Positions 1-11,658 of a stretch of DNA of 64,000 nucleotides are shown here, piece after piece; within the stretch, counting starts at the first letter, position 1; every line of letters begins with the position of its first letter. Origin of the DNA: Symbiodinium sp. CCMP2592 (Eukaryota; Sar; Dinophyceae; Suessiales; Symbiodiniaceae); NCBI GenBank assembly GCA_905221615.1, contig CAJNDT010000609.1, forward strand, positions 62,001 through 126,000, in the 5' to 3' direction. Both the position numbers and the translations under genes were made by a program. Under the pieces are notes generated by a model. The model saw only the letters and a list, made by a program, of their open reading frames with translations. It made no database searches and was not told the DNA's origin.

Positions 1-2213
1 TTTAACGCCATCCACCCTCGCCGTGTCCGAGAAGCGCCGTGTTATTGCCAGAAATGGCAACAAAAGAGCGTTGTGCTGCATGGCAAATTGCAGAGCACGT
101 GCAAAGCAAGCAGTGCCATTAGTGATCAGGGCCATCTGCGGTTTCAGCGGGTTTGCCTTATGCGTTGATAAACGCTTCTGGCGGAGTGGAGCTCTTCCAA
201 GATGTGGTGAACCAGACTAGTGCTCGCCCTGAACATCAGCCTGCAGCGCCTTTTGGAGGGATGGTCGTCCTGCTCGAGAACGTGAGGCTGGTGTCTTCGC
301 TACAGGACCTGTCTCCTATTGGTTTGGTCGAATCAGTGTGCAAACCGAGCGCAGCACTTGCAGCGGCTCGCACTGCCGATAACTGGCCTCTGCCTAATGA
401 GCAACTTGGTGGGTTGCCAGGGATTCAGGTTGCTGAGGTGGATTGAGGTGGTGTGGTTGGCAAACAGCATGATGGCTAGGAGTGCCATGTACGATGATGG
501 CCACGTGTTTCTCAAATTTACATCTCGGCAGCAATTGATAGCCTTGACCATGGGGCAGTTCAGTGGATCGTTGCCCGATTCAACAATCCTGAGGTTGCTA
601 CCGGCATGCGCTTCCTCAATAGTCTTCTTACCAACCAAACCTTGCATTTCAGTTTGTCGGGCGAGAATTGATCGCAGAAGATTTCGCGGCACAGCCACAT
701 CACAGCCGAAGGTGGAACGCACTTCCCGAAGCTATGCCCGAATTTTGTGTTTGGTGTTCGCTGATTGGGGTGAAGCTTGGATGCTTCGGGGAGAAGTGCC
801 GCCCTTCACAGCTTTGTCCTTGGCCCTTTGGGCGCTCTTTTTTGTGGATGATGGACTGCTGCCTTTCACGGGGATGGCCCAAATATGAAAGCTCCTGCCA
901 GATATCATTCAAGCCCTGCATCACCTTGGCCTTGGCATTCATCGCGGCTGTTGGGCCGGCACGGGCGAGGGCCGTTGCCAGCCTGCTTTGCCTGGTGAGC
1001 AGGTGGTTGCTCAAGTCACATTCTTGGGCTGTAGTGTTGTTTGTTACTGCATCAGATGAGGAGGTGGCCCAGTTGTTAGGGTTTTTTTTGCGTCTAGCCA
1101 ACTATGTGTTGGATCGCATGGTCACATTTTCCAAAGGGTTTTCTTGATCAACATGTCGGTGGTTGCTTGAATTCGATGAATGATTTGGTGGGTGGGCGCC
1201 CTCTTCTGCAGTGTTGTGGCTACGCTGAGTCCAGCATTGCACGCTGCTGGCTTGGCTACGGGTTTTTCCGACAGCATCAGTCATGGGCCGATCTTTCCCA
1301 GTTTGCCTCGACGCGTCATGCGGCGAAGTTGCGGGGACGATGCTGTAATGGGTATCGTTGGGATGGTCTATGTGCTGTGCAGTGTTGGGGTTTGGTTGGG
1401 CATATGGTTCGCTCTTCTGCCTCAAGGTTGCCGTGTGCCGCTTTGACTTAGAGGTCCATATGGGAGCTTTGCATCAGGGCATGCGGCGGTCCAGACGCGG
1501 TCCCGATAAAGCCAATGCAGCTCGAGTGTCTCAATTCTTGCACTTACTACACAGGAGATGGGAGTCTGCCGAAAGCCGAGTTTCGTGGCCATCCTTGGAT
1601 CGCAATGGGTGCACTATTGCGGTGTGCTGACCCGTGATGTGGCCTGCAATGTGGAGCTTGTTCCCGTCGAGCACATGTCGTTCAGCTGTCGTTGTTTACA
1701 AAAGTGTGCTTCAGGGATCCCACCCTTTTTGCCACGCAGTTTCGGGACGTTTGCAGTTGAGTGAGTTGCGCATGCGTGAGGGGAGGGTTTCCTTTTTGAG
1801 CTCCATCTCGGAGAGCAAGTTTCAGTCGTTGGAGCTCCTAATTTTGGACGCTCCATGCCACTGTGATATGGTGCATCTCATGTTAGGTTATATTTTTGCG
1901 AAATGTCTGCTGTTGCCATTCTTTCGCTTCCGCCCTCAGCTAGCATGCTGTGTGGTGTTCCCGTGCAGCGGATTTCCATAGTGTCATTTGAACCTTGATT
2001 TTGGACACCCTAAGTGATGCGGCGTTGTGCTGCTGTGAAGTGGCATTGTGCTGCTGAGTGGGTGTCCTGTGCATGTAGTTGCGCTAGTGGATGCCCGGAC
2101 TCGAGAGCGCTGAGAGAGAGGTTAGTGCCACGAGCAACAAAGGAGCATGAGCAAGATGTTCGGCCGGTACATGCAGAATCGAGGGATGAAAAGCGATTAA
2201 TGCGACATTTTTG
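1..2213. repeat. Left copy of a long direct repeat (spacing 4,269 bp)
   Basis: This block starts at or before the window edge and is repeated at 4270-6482. By eye I see about seven substitutions in 2.2 kb, for example at 220, 358, 1079, 1344 and a three-base cluster near 1632, so identity is above 99%. Similarity continues beyond 2213 but falls abruptly to a diverged level. The block has no convincing plus-strand gene; overlapping plus-strand ORFs of 90-190 codons look like shadows. The minus strand has weak coding-like stretches, listed separately. Confidence 0.95.
333..1476 (-). pseudogene. Weak minus-strand coding-like stretch in left repeat copy
   Basis: One minus frame is open from about 1476 to 700 except for a single TAG at 1102-1104. 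It encodes a polar Ser/Thr/Asn/His/Gln-rich protein of about 255 codons with no recognised domain. A second frame (722-333, 129 codons) continues downstream with fairly protein-like composition, which would need a frame change near 710. Nothing here shows function. The same stop and frame change are present in the second copy, so they predate the duplication. It may equally be non-coding repeat DNA. Confidence 0.22.
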
Positions 2214-3545
2214 TGTCGTCGAGCACATGCAAGCAAAGGCAACGAAGCAGCCTTGTGCTGCATGGCAGGTGGGAGCGTGTAAAACAAGCAGTGCGATTCG
2301 TGGGTAGAATGTGATTAGTGTCCTGGGACATTCAAAAGCGATGAAGGAGCGCAATCAAGATGTTCGTAGAATCAAGCGATTCAAGCTTGTGTGTGTGGCG
2401 ATGGAAATCAAAGATCAAAGAAGTGCCTTAAAGTTGATGGTGTTCGAAAAAGCAAAGTTCGGTAAGCGCAAATATGTTTGATAGGATCCATGCAGACGGC
2501 CAAAGTTGAAATGTTTGTTCAGGTCGTGCTGCTTGGCCGCGCAGAATGCACAACAGTTTAATTTGCCAGATTTTTGTGTTGTTGCGCACGCGCAAGCATG
2601 CGCACCGAAAGAGCTTTGTGCTGCATGGCAGCTAGCCAGGGCACGTGCATAGCAAGCTGTGGGATTAGTGACTAGAATGTGGTTCGTATCCGGACCATAC
2701 TCAAGCTGTGCGGCCGGCACATGTAGAATCAAGCCATTTAAACTTTTGTGTTGTCATGCAAGACGCAGTTGTGTGTGGCGATGGAACATGATGGAACTCA
2801 AAGATCAAAGAAGTGCCTTATAGTTGATGGTGTTCGAAAAAGCAAAGTTCGGTAAGTTCGGTAAGCACAAATATGTTTGATAGGATCCATGAAGACGGCC
2901 AAAGTTGAAATGTTTGTTCAGGTCGTGCTGTTTGGCCGCGGCCAGGGCACAGAATGCACAACAGTTTAATTTGCCAGATTTTTGTGTTGTTGCGCACGCG
3001 CAAGCATGCGCACCGAAAGAGCTTTGTGCTGCATGGCAGCTAGCCAGAGCACGTGCATAGCAAGCAATGCGATTAGTGACTAGAATGTGGTTCGTATCCC
3101 GGGGCCATGCAAAAGTGAGAATGGAGCAGAATCAAGATGTGCGGCCGGCACATGTAGAATCAAGCCATTTAAACTTTTGTGTTGTCATGCAAGACGCAGT
3201 TGTGTGTGGCGATGGAACATGATGGAACTCAAAGATCAAAGAAGTGCCTTATAGTTGATGGTGTTCGAAAAAGCAAAGTTCGGTAAGCGCAAATATGTTT
3301 GATAGGATCCATGAAGACGGCCAAAGTTGAAATGTTTGTTCAAGTCGTGCTGTTTGGCCGCGGCCAGGGCACAGAATGCACAACAGTTTAATTTGCCAGA
3401 TTTTTGTGTTGTTGCGCACGCGCAAGCATGAGCACCGAAAGAGCTTTGTGCTGCATGGCAGCTAGCCAGAGCACGTGCATAGCAAGCAATGCGATTAGTG
3501 ATTAGAATGTAGTTCGTTTCCCGGGGCCATTCAAAAGCGAGATTG
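2214..3545. repeat. Satellite-like tandem array, unit about 390-430 bp
   Basis: The marker AAGATCAAAGAAGTGCCTTA occurs at 2411, 2801 and 3232. Each copy is followed by a conserved run with GGATCCATG, GACGGCCAAAGTTGAAATG, GTCGTGCTG, CACAACAGTTTAATTTGCC, GCATGGCAGCTAGCCAG and GATTAGTGA.TAGAATG. Units differ by small indels, so the period varies (390, then 431). No unit holds a convincing ORF. The array sits between the two copies of the long repeat. Confidence 0.9.
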
Positions 3546-3559
3546 GAGCATATTCACCG

Positions 3560-4269
3560 GATTCAAGTTTTTTTTTTGGGGGGGTAACGGGTGGTGAGAT
3601 TTTTTCCCCATGCGTTTCTGTTTGTTGCTTATTGCTTTCTGCTTTCTGCAGTTCGCTGCTGGCTTCTTTTTGCCCCCTGCTTTTGGCTTTGTCCTTCTTT
3701 TCTTGCTTCTTACGTTTTGCTGTCAGCTTTTTGCTCGCTATTTGTTGCTTCCCGCGATCTCCTGAGTACTGTTAGCTTCCTGGCTCTCGTTGACTGCGCT
3801 CAGCTTCCTGATTGCTGCTATCTGCGATTGTTTGTTTTTTTCTTCTTGCTTCTTTTTCCTGGTAGTACTTTTCTGCTTAGTAGTACTTGCCGTCTTTCAT
3901 CATGTGTGCATCATATTCAGAATTTCCCTTATCACCCATTTCTTTCAATTTCTGTCAGCAGTGACAATATCCTTTATCATTTTCCATAATTCTTGGCAAT
4001 TGTCATGGCTTTTTCGTCAATTGCATATTGTTTAATAATTCTCCAACCTTCCGCATTATTGTCCATGTTCTTCATGGGTTTTCATGCTTTCTCGGTAGTT
4101 TCCATCACCTTTCATCGCCTTTATCCTTGTTGTTTGCACGCCTTTTGTGAGGCCATCAATGCTGTAATAAAGAAGCATCATGTCATCACCATGTTTGCAA
4201 TGAGGAATGCTTCTGCAGATCATTTTGTTTGCGCATGGGCAGGAGTTGTCCCCGCCCCTCACCCCTTGT
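3560..4269. other. Homopolymer junction and pyrimidine-rich filler
   Basis: An uninterrupted T run followed by a G run (about 3566-3586) starts a stretch of roughly 700 bp with a strong C/T bias on the plus strand. The hydrophobic plus-strand ORFs here (3591-3989, 3790-4035, 3993-4274) are what T-rich DNA yields in any frame, and I do not call them genes. No other structure seen. Confidence 0.6.
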
Positions 4270-6482
4270 TTTAACGCCATCCACCCTCGCCGTGTCCGAG
4301 AAGCGCCGTGTTATTGCCAGAAATGGCAACAAAAGAGCGTTGTGCTGCATGGCAAATTGCAGAGCACGTGCAAAGCAAGCAGTGCCATTAGTGATCAGGG
4401 CCATCTGCGGTTTCAGCGGGTTTGCCTTATGCGTTGATAAACGCTTCTGGCGGAGTGGAGCTCTTCCAAGATGTGGTGAACCAGACTAATGCTCGCCCTG
4501 AACATCAGCCTGCAGCGCCTTTTGGAGGGATGGTCGTCCTGCTCGAGAACGTGAGGCTGGTGTCTTCGCTACAGGACCTGTCTCCTATTGGTTTGGTCGA
4601 ATCAGTGTGCAAACCGAGCGCAGCACTGGCAGCGGCTCGCACTGCCGATAACTGGCCTCTGCCTAATGAGCAACTTGGTGGGTTGCCAGGGATTCAGGTT
4701 GCTGAGGTGGATTGAGGTGGTGTGGTTGGCAAACAGCATGATGGCTAGGAGTGCCATGTACGATGATGGCCACGTGTTTCTCAAATTTACATCTCGGCAG
4801 CAATTGATAGCCTTGACCATGGGGCAGTTCAGTGGATCGTTGCCCGATTCAACAATCCTGAGGTTGCTACCGGCATGCGCTTCCTCAATAGTCTTCTTAC
4901 CAACCAAACCTTGCATTTCAGTTTGTCGGGCGAGAATTGATCGCAGAAGATTTCGCGGCACAGCCACATCACAGCCGAAGGTGGAACGCACTTCCCGAAG
5001 CTATGCCCGAATTTTGTGTTTGGTGTTCGCTGATTGGGGTGAAGCTTGGATGCTTCGGGGAGAAGTGCCGCCCTTCACAGCTTTGTCCTTGGCCCTTTGG
5101 GCGCTCTTTTTTGTGGATGATGGACTGCTGCCTTTCACGGGGATGGCCCAAATATGAAAGCTCCTGCCAGATATCATTCAAGCCCTGCATCACCTTGGCC
5201 TTGGCATTCATCGCGGCTGTTGGGCCGGCACGGGCGAGGGCCGTTGCCAGCCTGCTTTGCCTGGTGAGCAGGTGGTTGCTCAAGTCACATTCTTGGGCTG
5301 TAGTGTTGTTTGTTACTGCATCAGATGAGGAGGTGGCCCAGTTGTTAAGGTTTTTTTTGCGTCTAGCCAACTATGTGTTGGATCGCATGGTCACATTTTC
5401 CAAAGGGTTTTCTTGATCAACATGTCGGTGGTTGCTTGAATTCGATGAATGATTTGGTGGGTGGGCGCCCTCTTCTGCAGTGTTGTGGCTACGCTGAGTC
5501 CAGCATTGCACGCTGCTGGCTTGGCTACGGGTTTTTCCGACAGCATCAGTCATGGGCCGATCTTTCCCAGTTTGCCTCGACGCGTCATGCGGCGAAGTTG
5601 CGGGGACGATGCTGTAATGGGTATCTTTGGGATGGTCTATGTGCTGTGCAGTGTTGGGGTTTGGTTGGGCATATGGTTCGCTCTTCTGCCTCAAGGTTGC
5701 CGTGTGCCGCTTTGACTTAGAGGTCCATATGGGAGCTTTGCATCAGGGCATGCGGCGGTCCAGACGCGGTCCCGATAAAGCCAATGCAGCTCGAGTGTCT
5801 CAATTCTTGCACTTACTACACAGGAGATGGGAGTCTGCCGAAAGCCGAGTTTCGTGGCCATCCTTGGATCGCAATGGGTGCACTATTGCGGTGTGCTGAA
5901 AGGTGATGTGGCCTGCAATGTGGAGCTTGTTCCCGTCGAGCACATGTCGTTCAGCTGTCGTTGTTTACAAAAGTGTGCTTCAGGGATCCCACCCTTTTTG
6001 CCACGCAGTTTCGGGACGTTTGCAGTTGAGTGAGTTGCGCATGCGTGAGGGGAGGGTTTCCTTTTTGAGCTCCATCTCGGAGAGCAAGTTTCAGTCGTTG
6101 GAGCTCCTAATTTTGGACGCTCCATGCCACTGTGATATGGTGCATCTCATGTTAGGTTATATTTTTGCGAAATGTCTGCTGTTGCCATTCTTTCGCTTCC
6201 GCCCTCAGCTAGCATGCTGTGTGGTGTTCCCGTGCAGCGGATTTCCATAGTGTCATTTGAACCTTGATTTTGGACACCCTAAGTGATGCGGCGTTGTGCT
6301 GCTGTGAAGTGGCATTGTGCTGCTGAGTGGGTGTCCTGTGCATGTAGTTGCGCTAGTGGATGCCCGGACTCGAGAGCGCTGAGAGAGAGGTTAGTGCCAC
6401 GAGCAACAAAGGAGCATGAGCAAGATGTTCGGCCGGTACATGCAGAATCGAGGGATGAAAAGCGATTAATGCGACATTTTTG
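4270..6482. repeat. Right copy of the long direct repeat
   Basis: It matches 1-2213 base for base apart from a handful of substitutions and begins with the same TTTAACGCCATCCACCCTCG. It ends where the left copy reads GACATTTTTGTGTC and this copy reads GACATTTTTGCTATG. With the intervening 2,056 bp it forms a 4.27-kb unit present at least 1.5 times in the window. Near identity implies recent duplication or homogenisation. Confidence 0.95.
4602..5745 (-). pseudogene. Weak minus-strand coding-like stretch in right repeat copy
   Basis: This is the counterpart of the stretch at 333-1476, with the same in-frame TAG (here at 5371-5373) and the same frame change near 4980. Differences between copies include substitutions that change residues (Asn to Lys, Pro to Leu), so there is no sign that protein sequence is being preserved. 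Product not recognised. Confidence 0.22.
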
Positions 6483-7060
6483 CTATGGTACATGTTTTAC
6501 AAGCAGTGCGATTAGTGAATAGAATGTGATTAGTGTCCTGGGACATTCAAAAAAGGAGCACGATCAAGATGTTCGTAGAATCAAGCGATTCAAGCATGTG
6601 TGCGTGTGGCGATGGAAATCAAAGATCAAAGAAGTGCCTTATGGTTGATTGTAAGAAGCAACGTTCGGTAATCGAAAATATATTTGATAGGATCCGTGAA
6701 GACGGCAAACATTGAAATGTTAGTTCAGGTCGTGCTGTTTGGCCGCGGCCAGGGCACAGAATGCAAGGCCGTTTGATTTGCAACATGTTTGGCGTCGTCG
6801 CGCACGTGCAAGCATGAGCACCGAAAGAGCGCTTTGGCTGCATGGCAGATAGCCAGGGTACGTGCAAAACTAGCAGTGCGATTAGTGATTAGAATTTGAC
6901 TCGTATCCCGGGGCCATTCGCAAGCGGCAAGGGAGCATAATCAAGATGTGCGGCAGAATCAAGCGATTCAACCTTGCGAGTTGTCATGCGAGACGCTGTT
7001 GTGTGTGACGATGGAAATCAAAGACCAAAGATGCCTCATGGTTGATTGTGATCGAAGAAG
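6483..7060. repeat. Diverged continuation of the satellite array
   Basis: After the end of the near-identical block, sequence related to the 390-430 bp satellite returns. Marker copies lie at 6622 and, degenerate, at 7021 (spacing 399). It parallels 2270-2900 but with many substitutions and indels, clearly older than the long repeat copies beside it. Confidence 0.8.
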
Positions 7061-7080
7061 CAAAGTTCCATTGCGGTCGG

Positions 7081-7208
7081 GAAGGGTGTCTGCCGCACCG
7101 CTCGCACCGCCCGCACCGCCCGCGAAAGACCCTGTACCACGATCATACGAAGACTTGATTTGCACCATCTGTCTCTCCATTGGTCCATCGAGGATCGAAG
7201 AAACATGA
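7081..7208 (+). CDS. Possible short exon with a Cys-x-x-Cys start, unrecognised
   Basis: The open frame 6948-7208 changes character at about 7081, from satellite-derived sequence to a Pro/Ala-rich stretch (PLAPPAPPAKDPVP), then SYEDLICTICLSIG before a stop at 7206. A Pro-rich linker followed by an Asp-Leu-Ile-Cys-x-x-Cys segment is how many RING fingers begin, but no further Cys/His pairs follow, so a RING domain is not shown. It could be the truncated end of an inserted exon. No splice sites identified. Confidence 0.2.
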
Positions 7209-7651
7209 TTACCAGCATCGGCAGCTCCTGCTGGTGCCTTGCTCGTTCATTTGAAAATCAAGGGGCATCCGCCAGTTGCAGCCTTGCTGTCACTGGCTTT
7301 GGTGCCTGACTTGGCTGCTAGCTTACAGGTTCGAGTCATCGGAGGCTTGAGGCATTCGAGGCTGTCGCATGCGTTCCATGATTCTCCATCTTAGCTTGCC
7401 GCAGCTGCGTCAGGTGTTGACTGCTACTTTGGGCGTTTTGATGCCTGCAACTCTTCTTACGGCTGCGCTGGCGCTAGGGAGTTTTGTGGTCCCAAGTGCT
7501 GCTCTCCGAAAAGGTTGTGCTCAGATGTAACATGCAATTCCATACCACCAAGTCGCTGCACTGTCCTCGTTGTCGCCTTACAGCGCTGTGCTTGAGAGTG
7601 TATCGCCGAATGAAATAGGATACTCGTGATTGTGACTGTGTGACATAACGT

Positions 7652-7897
7652 GATGCATGAAGGCATCAGCGACGAAAGCGTGCAGTGCTGCATGGCACAT
7701 CGCCAAGAAGCACGTGCAACAAAACACATGTGGAAATATTGGGCGATGCATGAAGGCGTCAGCAACAGAAGTGTGCAGTGCTGATGGCGCGTCGCCAGGG
7801 CACGTGCAACAAAACACATTTGCAAACATTGAATGATGCATGAAGGCGTCAGCGACAGAAGTGTGCAGCGCTGCATGGCACATCGCCAGGGCACGGC
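7652..7897. repeat. Minisatellite, three copies of about 90-93 bp
   Basis: Three head-to-tail copies begin GATGCATGAAGGC at 7652, 7745 and 7835 (spacings 93 and 90). Each contains CAGTGCTGCATGGCAC-like and CACGTGCAACAAAACACAT segments, and the third breaks off after CGCCAGGGCACG. The array continues the repeat-rich left end of the window and shares its core with the larger repeats. Confidence 0.9.
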
Positions 7898-8697
7898 GAT
7901 GCTGACCCCGCGGTGCCCGAACCCGTATACTAGTCACGCGCTACTTGAGCCTAGGGGGCGGGAGGGGGGACAATTACGTACCTTGCACTCGCAAACTGGC
8001 AAAAAAGCATCCCGTCTTCCTGCGCACTACGCAGAACAGCATCGCAGGTGCATCGCTTTCTGCACTTCAGAGGCTTTTAAGTTGCACCTCCGGAGCATCC
8101 TCCAGAGTTGGCGCACAAGGGCCTGACCTAAACTAACCATGTACCTTAGTGTTCGTTGGCACCTTGTTAGCCATGCCTGAGCAAGACCTTTTTGGCTCGC
8201 CTTTGCGCACGTTCAGCCTCCCTAACACCAGAAATGGAGCTGTGTTGCTGCGGAGTGCGGAACCATGGCGCGGCCCTGAGATCTTGCTGTGCATGCGCCT
8301 TGGTGTTTGTTTTGCTTTGCGCCGTGCCAACTTACCGAGGAACGCAGCAGAGCAAGACAATTCCCCAGGACAAGCTACACCACATGATCTCACAGCATGC
8401 CTCGAGGCATGGTTCATCTAGGTGCTTGACCTCCTCTTAGAGCTTGGCCCGATTGTTGGCCCGCTTCTCCAGGTCGCAATTCATCAAAGACCAGCCAATC
8501 TATGTATTGCCGCTGTCAACGGGCCAATCTTTGTCAAGCTTGCCGCAGCCAGTGCCCTGGCTGATCTTGGCAACGCATGGTGACACTGGGCTTGGCCTTT
8601 GAAGTGCCGGCTTCAGACACGTCGCGCCAGCAGAGCTCCAATTCCCGGTTTCGATAGGCTGTTTTTGAAGCTTCAGACTAGAGGGGTTAGTTGAAAA
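7898..8697. other. No gene seen
   Basis: Overlapping short ORFs occur on both strands (for example 8149-8421 plus and 8133-8417 minus), none with a convincing domain or codon pattern. A G-rich run (GGGGGCGGGAGGGGGGAC) lies near 7955-7972. I see no other structure. Confidence 0.5.
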
Positions 8698-9246
8698 ATG
8701 GCTTGCCTGCAACCAGCCCAGGTGCGAGAAAACCTGGGCAAAGTTGACAAAACGAGCTACGGGCATCTTGACAACCTGGATGCTTTCGGGGCTGTGTCGC
8801 TTCAGTTCAAGAAGGACGCGGGCACGAAGTCAGTGACGCAAAAACATGACGAGTATTGCATATATGCAGATCTTTTGGATGGTCACCGTGCCGTGATTCC
8901 TGCGACAGCGCGCTGGTCATGGGCCACGCTCGGCCACACCCAAATGATTCTTGACCTTCTCAGCTGCCGCACCACTTTTCCGTGCAGTCTGTGTTGTGCT
9001 CATAACGTGCAGGCAGCAGAGGCTCTGCTGCCATGGCAGTTTAAGTTGCGTGTGAATGCCTTCATTTCCGAGCTTCTTGGATGCCCTGTAGCTGCCAGTC
9101 TGAAACCTTGTCCTGCCCGTTGGGACACGTTCATGGCAGGCTCACAAATTTGCATCATTATGTTTTGTTTGCATTTGCGGATCATGCAAAAACCCAGGCA
9201 AATGGGTGTGGTTCTGAAGGACTTGTCGTGGGCCTTACGCCAGTGA
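8698..9246 (+). CDS. Hypothetical protein, 182 codons or part of a larger gene
   Basis: The frame opens with ATG at 8698 and closes with TGA at 9244. The predicted protein has a polar N-terminal third, then a Cys-rich middle (CSLCCAHNVQA) and a Trp/Met-rich C-terminal part. No domain is recognised. Codon usage looks more protein-like over the first 90 codons (many AAG, CTG, GAC) than later. It may be one exon of a spliced gene; the sequence does not show which ends are splice sites. No neighbouring gene suggests a role. Confidence 0.33.
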   Translation: MACLQPAQVRENLGKVDKTSYGHLDNLDAFGAVSLQFKKDAGTKSVTQKHDEYCIYADLLDGHRAVIPATARWSWATLGHTQMILDLLSCRTTFPCSLCCAHNVQAAEALLPWQFKLRVNAFISELLGCPVAASLKPCPARWDTFMAGSQICIIMFCLHLRIMQKPRQMGVVLKDLSWALRQ

Positions 9247-10102
9247 GTTAGCCTCTGCACGCTGTAGCCTGGCTGTAGCCAACCACTTCGGACGATGAAG
9301 CGTGCGTGGAAACTGATGATGAGCGTGACGTTGTGATGATGTTTTCTTGATTCATTGTAATGCCGTGAGGTTGATATGTCGATGTTTGTAGCTGCCACAG
9401 TCCCATTCTTGCTACTTGTACCATTGGCATGTTGCAGGAGTCCTCACTGCTGTGGCACTTGTCCTGCATGCGTTTTCGTCCTGGCTGCAGCATGTTTCAA
9501 AAGTACGTCACACTGACCTGGTTGCTGATGTTTTCGTTCTGCTACTTACTAGTTAGTTACTCCCACCGACTCCACGTTCGCAAGCAGGACTCCAGGCTCT
9601 GACAGGTCTTCTTGCTATTGTACAAACTACTACCACGTACACCTTTGACTTCTTCGCAGACTTCTCCGCCGTTTGCCTGAAATTTTGCATTCCTCAGTAT
9701 TCTTGCTTCTCTCGAGGCATGCAAGTCTCCCAGATACCACGGAGTTAGAGTTTCTTCATGAGTTCTTTTCGTGCGCTTTTGCACGCTAATGCGAGGTTGG
9801 CGCGTTATTTACTCATCCACGTTACAAATATTGAAAACCTAAACTACTGTTCGTGGCGATGTCAAGATCATCAGCGTTTGTTGCACGTAGGTTTGCAAGA
9901 TAGCCTATGCTTCTTGTACCAACAGGTGTTGAGAATCTTGTTTGTTCAGAATGGTCGCTTGATGCGGGCTTCGATTCTGGACGCCCGCATGATGGCTTTT
10001 GCCGTGGTAATAGGGAGGCTTAGGCACCTTCGAAGACCAATCTTTTGAAGCCTTTCGGTTGGCCACCCGAGCGTTACCCGCATATCCGTTCGCTTGTAAG
10101 AA
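9247..10102. other. No gene seen
   Basis: Small ORFs on both strands overlap without protein-like features. No repeat or RNA gene recognised. Confidence 0.4.
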
Positions 10103-10420
10103 TTGGCTGCCACGTATCGTTGCGAATTTCAACGTGATGCCCTGTTCAGCTTGCAGGACAGCACGCCGGACTTCTACTTGGTCTCAAATAATGTGTTCGA
10201 TGCGTCTTATGCGATTGTGGACTCAGAGATGGTGGTCACAAAGAATCCAAAGCTGGCCGGTGCGTTCAAAGCGTTTTTTCCAGACATGCCTGAAGGTGTA
10301 GCAGCGGCCATCAAGAACACGCCGGTAGCCATGGTGTCAACGAGTGATTTGGGCGTTGGGAAGGATCAGGCAGGATCTGCTGCTGTAGAGTTGGCAGCTG
10401 CGTGCTGCAAGCCAAAATGA
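10103..10420 (+). CDS. Hypothetical small protein or exon, 105 codons
   Basis: The frame reads from a TTG codon at 10103 to TGA at 10418, and may begin further upstream as an internal exon. The translation is well balanced and acidic to neutral, with protein-like segments such as DFYLVSNNVFDASYAIVDSE and AFFPDMPEGVAAAIKNTP, ending in a Cys-Cys-Lys tail. Alternating hydrophobic and charged residues suggest a folded domain. I do not recognise the family. It is one of the more convincing coding segments in the first 20 kb, but there is no upstream ATG in a good context. Confidence 0.45.
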   Translation: MAATYRCEFQRDALFSLQDSTPDFYLVSNNVFDASYAIVDSEMVVTKNPKLAGAFKAFFPDMPEGVAAAIKNTPVAMVSTSDLGVGKDQAGSAAVELAAACCKPK

Positions 10421-11340
10421 TTCTGTGAGGCCTTCAAAATATCATCGCCATGGGGTGATACACAGGAGAAGCCACAAGGCATGGATGCTTGGATCGTGGT
10501 ATCTGGCACCAGCAATCGGCCAGAGTATTACCTTTGCAGCGTGGCTGATGCCTTGGAGATTTTCACAGGTATTTGGCAAACACGGGGTTCACTCTGCTTC
10601 AGGTTAAGCATGGTTAAGTGCGTGTTCTTCAAGCAGGGGCTCTGACAAGGATAAGAGCGCGGAGGTGGGTTTTCCCATAAAGAGCACGATGTGCAATTCA
10701 GAAATTAAGATTGCTGTTTTGGGGATGCTGGGTGCTAGAGAAGATTTATGGGAGTTGCTGGCATGGGTATTTCGTGGAATTTTTTGCGCCATACGATTTG
10801 ATTCAGGGTGTGCTTTGGATTTCTGTCAAGTCCTGGTCCGTCTGGATTCTGTTCGGGATGCTGCTTGGGGTGCAGTTTCGGATCCTGATGTTGGCATGGG
10901 GCGGTGCCAGTCTTTCTGAGCAGCATCTGTGCGCCAGTATGTCTAGTAGTGTAGGAACTATACGGCTGACTTGCTGAGCGGGCCATTGGAGGGGGCTTGT
11001 CGGAACTTGCGTGAATCATTGCTGCTATTTTGCTTGCATGGTTGGGGTGCAAGCTTGATAGTAATTTGCTGCAGGCAGTGTACGTAGTCTTGATAGCAAC
11101 TAGATGCCCATGTCCTCTTCCTCATCGGCTGCATGTCTTGCATTCGAGAATGCATGCACGCCCAGGCAACGTGGATGAGAATGGCCTACCATTGGGATAC
11201 AAGCGCTTGTGATCACAGGTTTCTGTCAGCAGGAAAGAGTTGCCGCAGCAAGCGCGAACTGTTTCTCAGATCTTTTCCTGAATGCTCTGCAGAAGGGTTC
11301 CCGTTTCAACTGTTGGGGTCCAGGACGTGACCAAAAATCA
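10421..11340. other. No confident gene
   Basis: Two overlapping plus-strand frames (10665-10919 and 10711-10977) and a minus-strand frame compete. One has a hydrophobic Trp-rich stretch near 10800-10900 that could span a membrane, but nothing discriminates between frames. No feature called. Confidence 0.35.
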
Positions 11341-11461
11341 CGCGTTTGCGTCTGTTTTTGCGGCCGCAATTAGTAAACCTCACGCTCCCCCTCCCACTCC
11401 TCCTCCTCGTCTTCCTCCTCATCCTCGACCCTCGTCATCGTCGTTGTAGTAGCAGCAGCAG

Positions 11462-11462
<1 letters not shown>

Positions 11463-11545
<83 letters not shown>
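11463..11545. repeat. Pure AGT trinucleotide microsatellite
   Basis: About 27 uninterrupted AGT units. It is flanked by degenerate AGC/AGT triplets upstream (11440-11462) and by scattered AGT/AGC triplets to 11650. The poly-Ser, poly-Thr and poly-Tyr ORFs it creates are not genes. Confidence 0.97.
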
Positions 11546-11658
11546 AGTGGCATAGTGAGGCAAGTTTTATAGCAGTAGCAAACGATTGTAGTGGTTGTAG
11601 TATACCTCGTATAGTGGTAGTAATAGTAGCAGTAGCAGTAGCAGTAGCCAGCAGCATT

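Noticed and set aside
3591-4274. Leu/Phe/Ser-rich plus-strand ORFs
   Set aside because: Pyrimidine-rich DNA gives hydrophobic translations in all frames; no start context or domain.
7652-7897. CRISPR-like array
   Set aside because: Unit length of 90-93 bp with no distinct short repeat and unique spacer alternation, and the setting is eukaryotic; it is a minisatellite.
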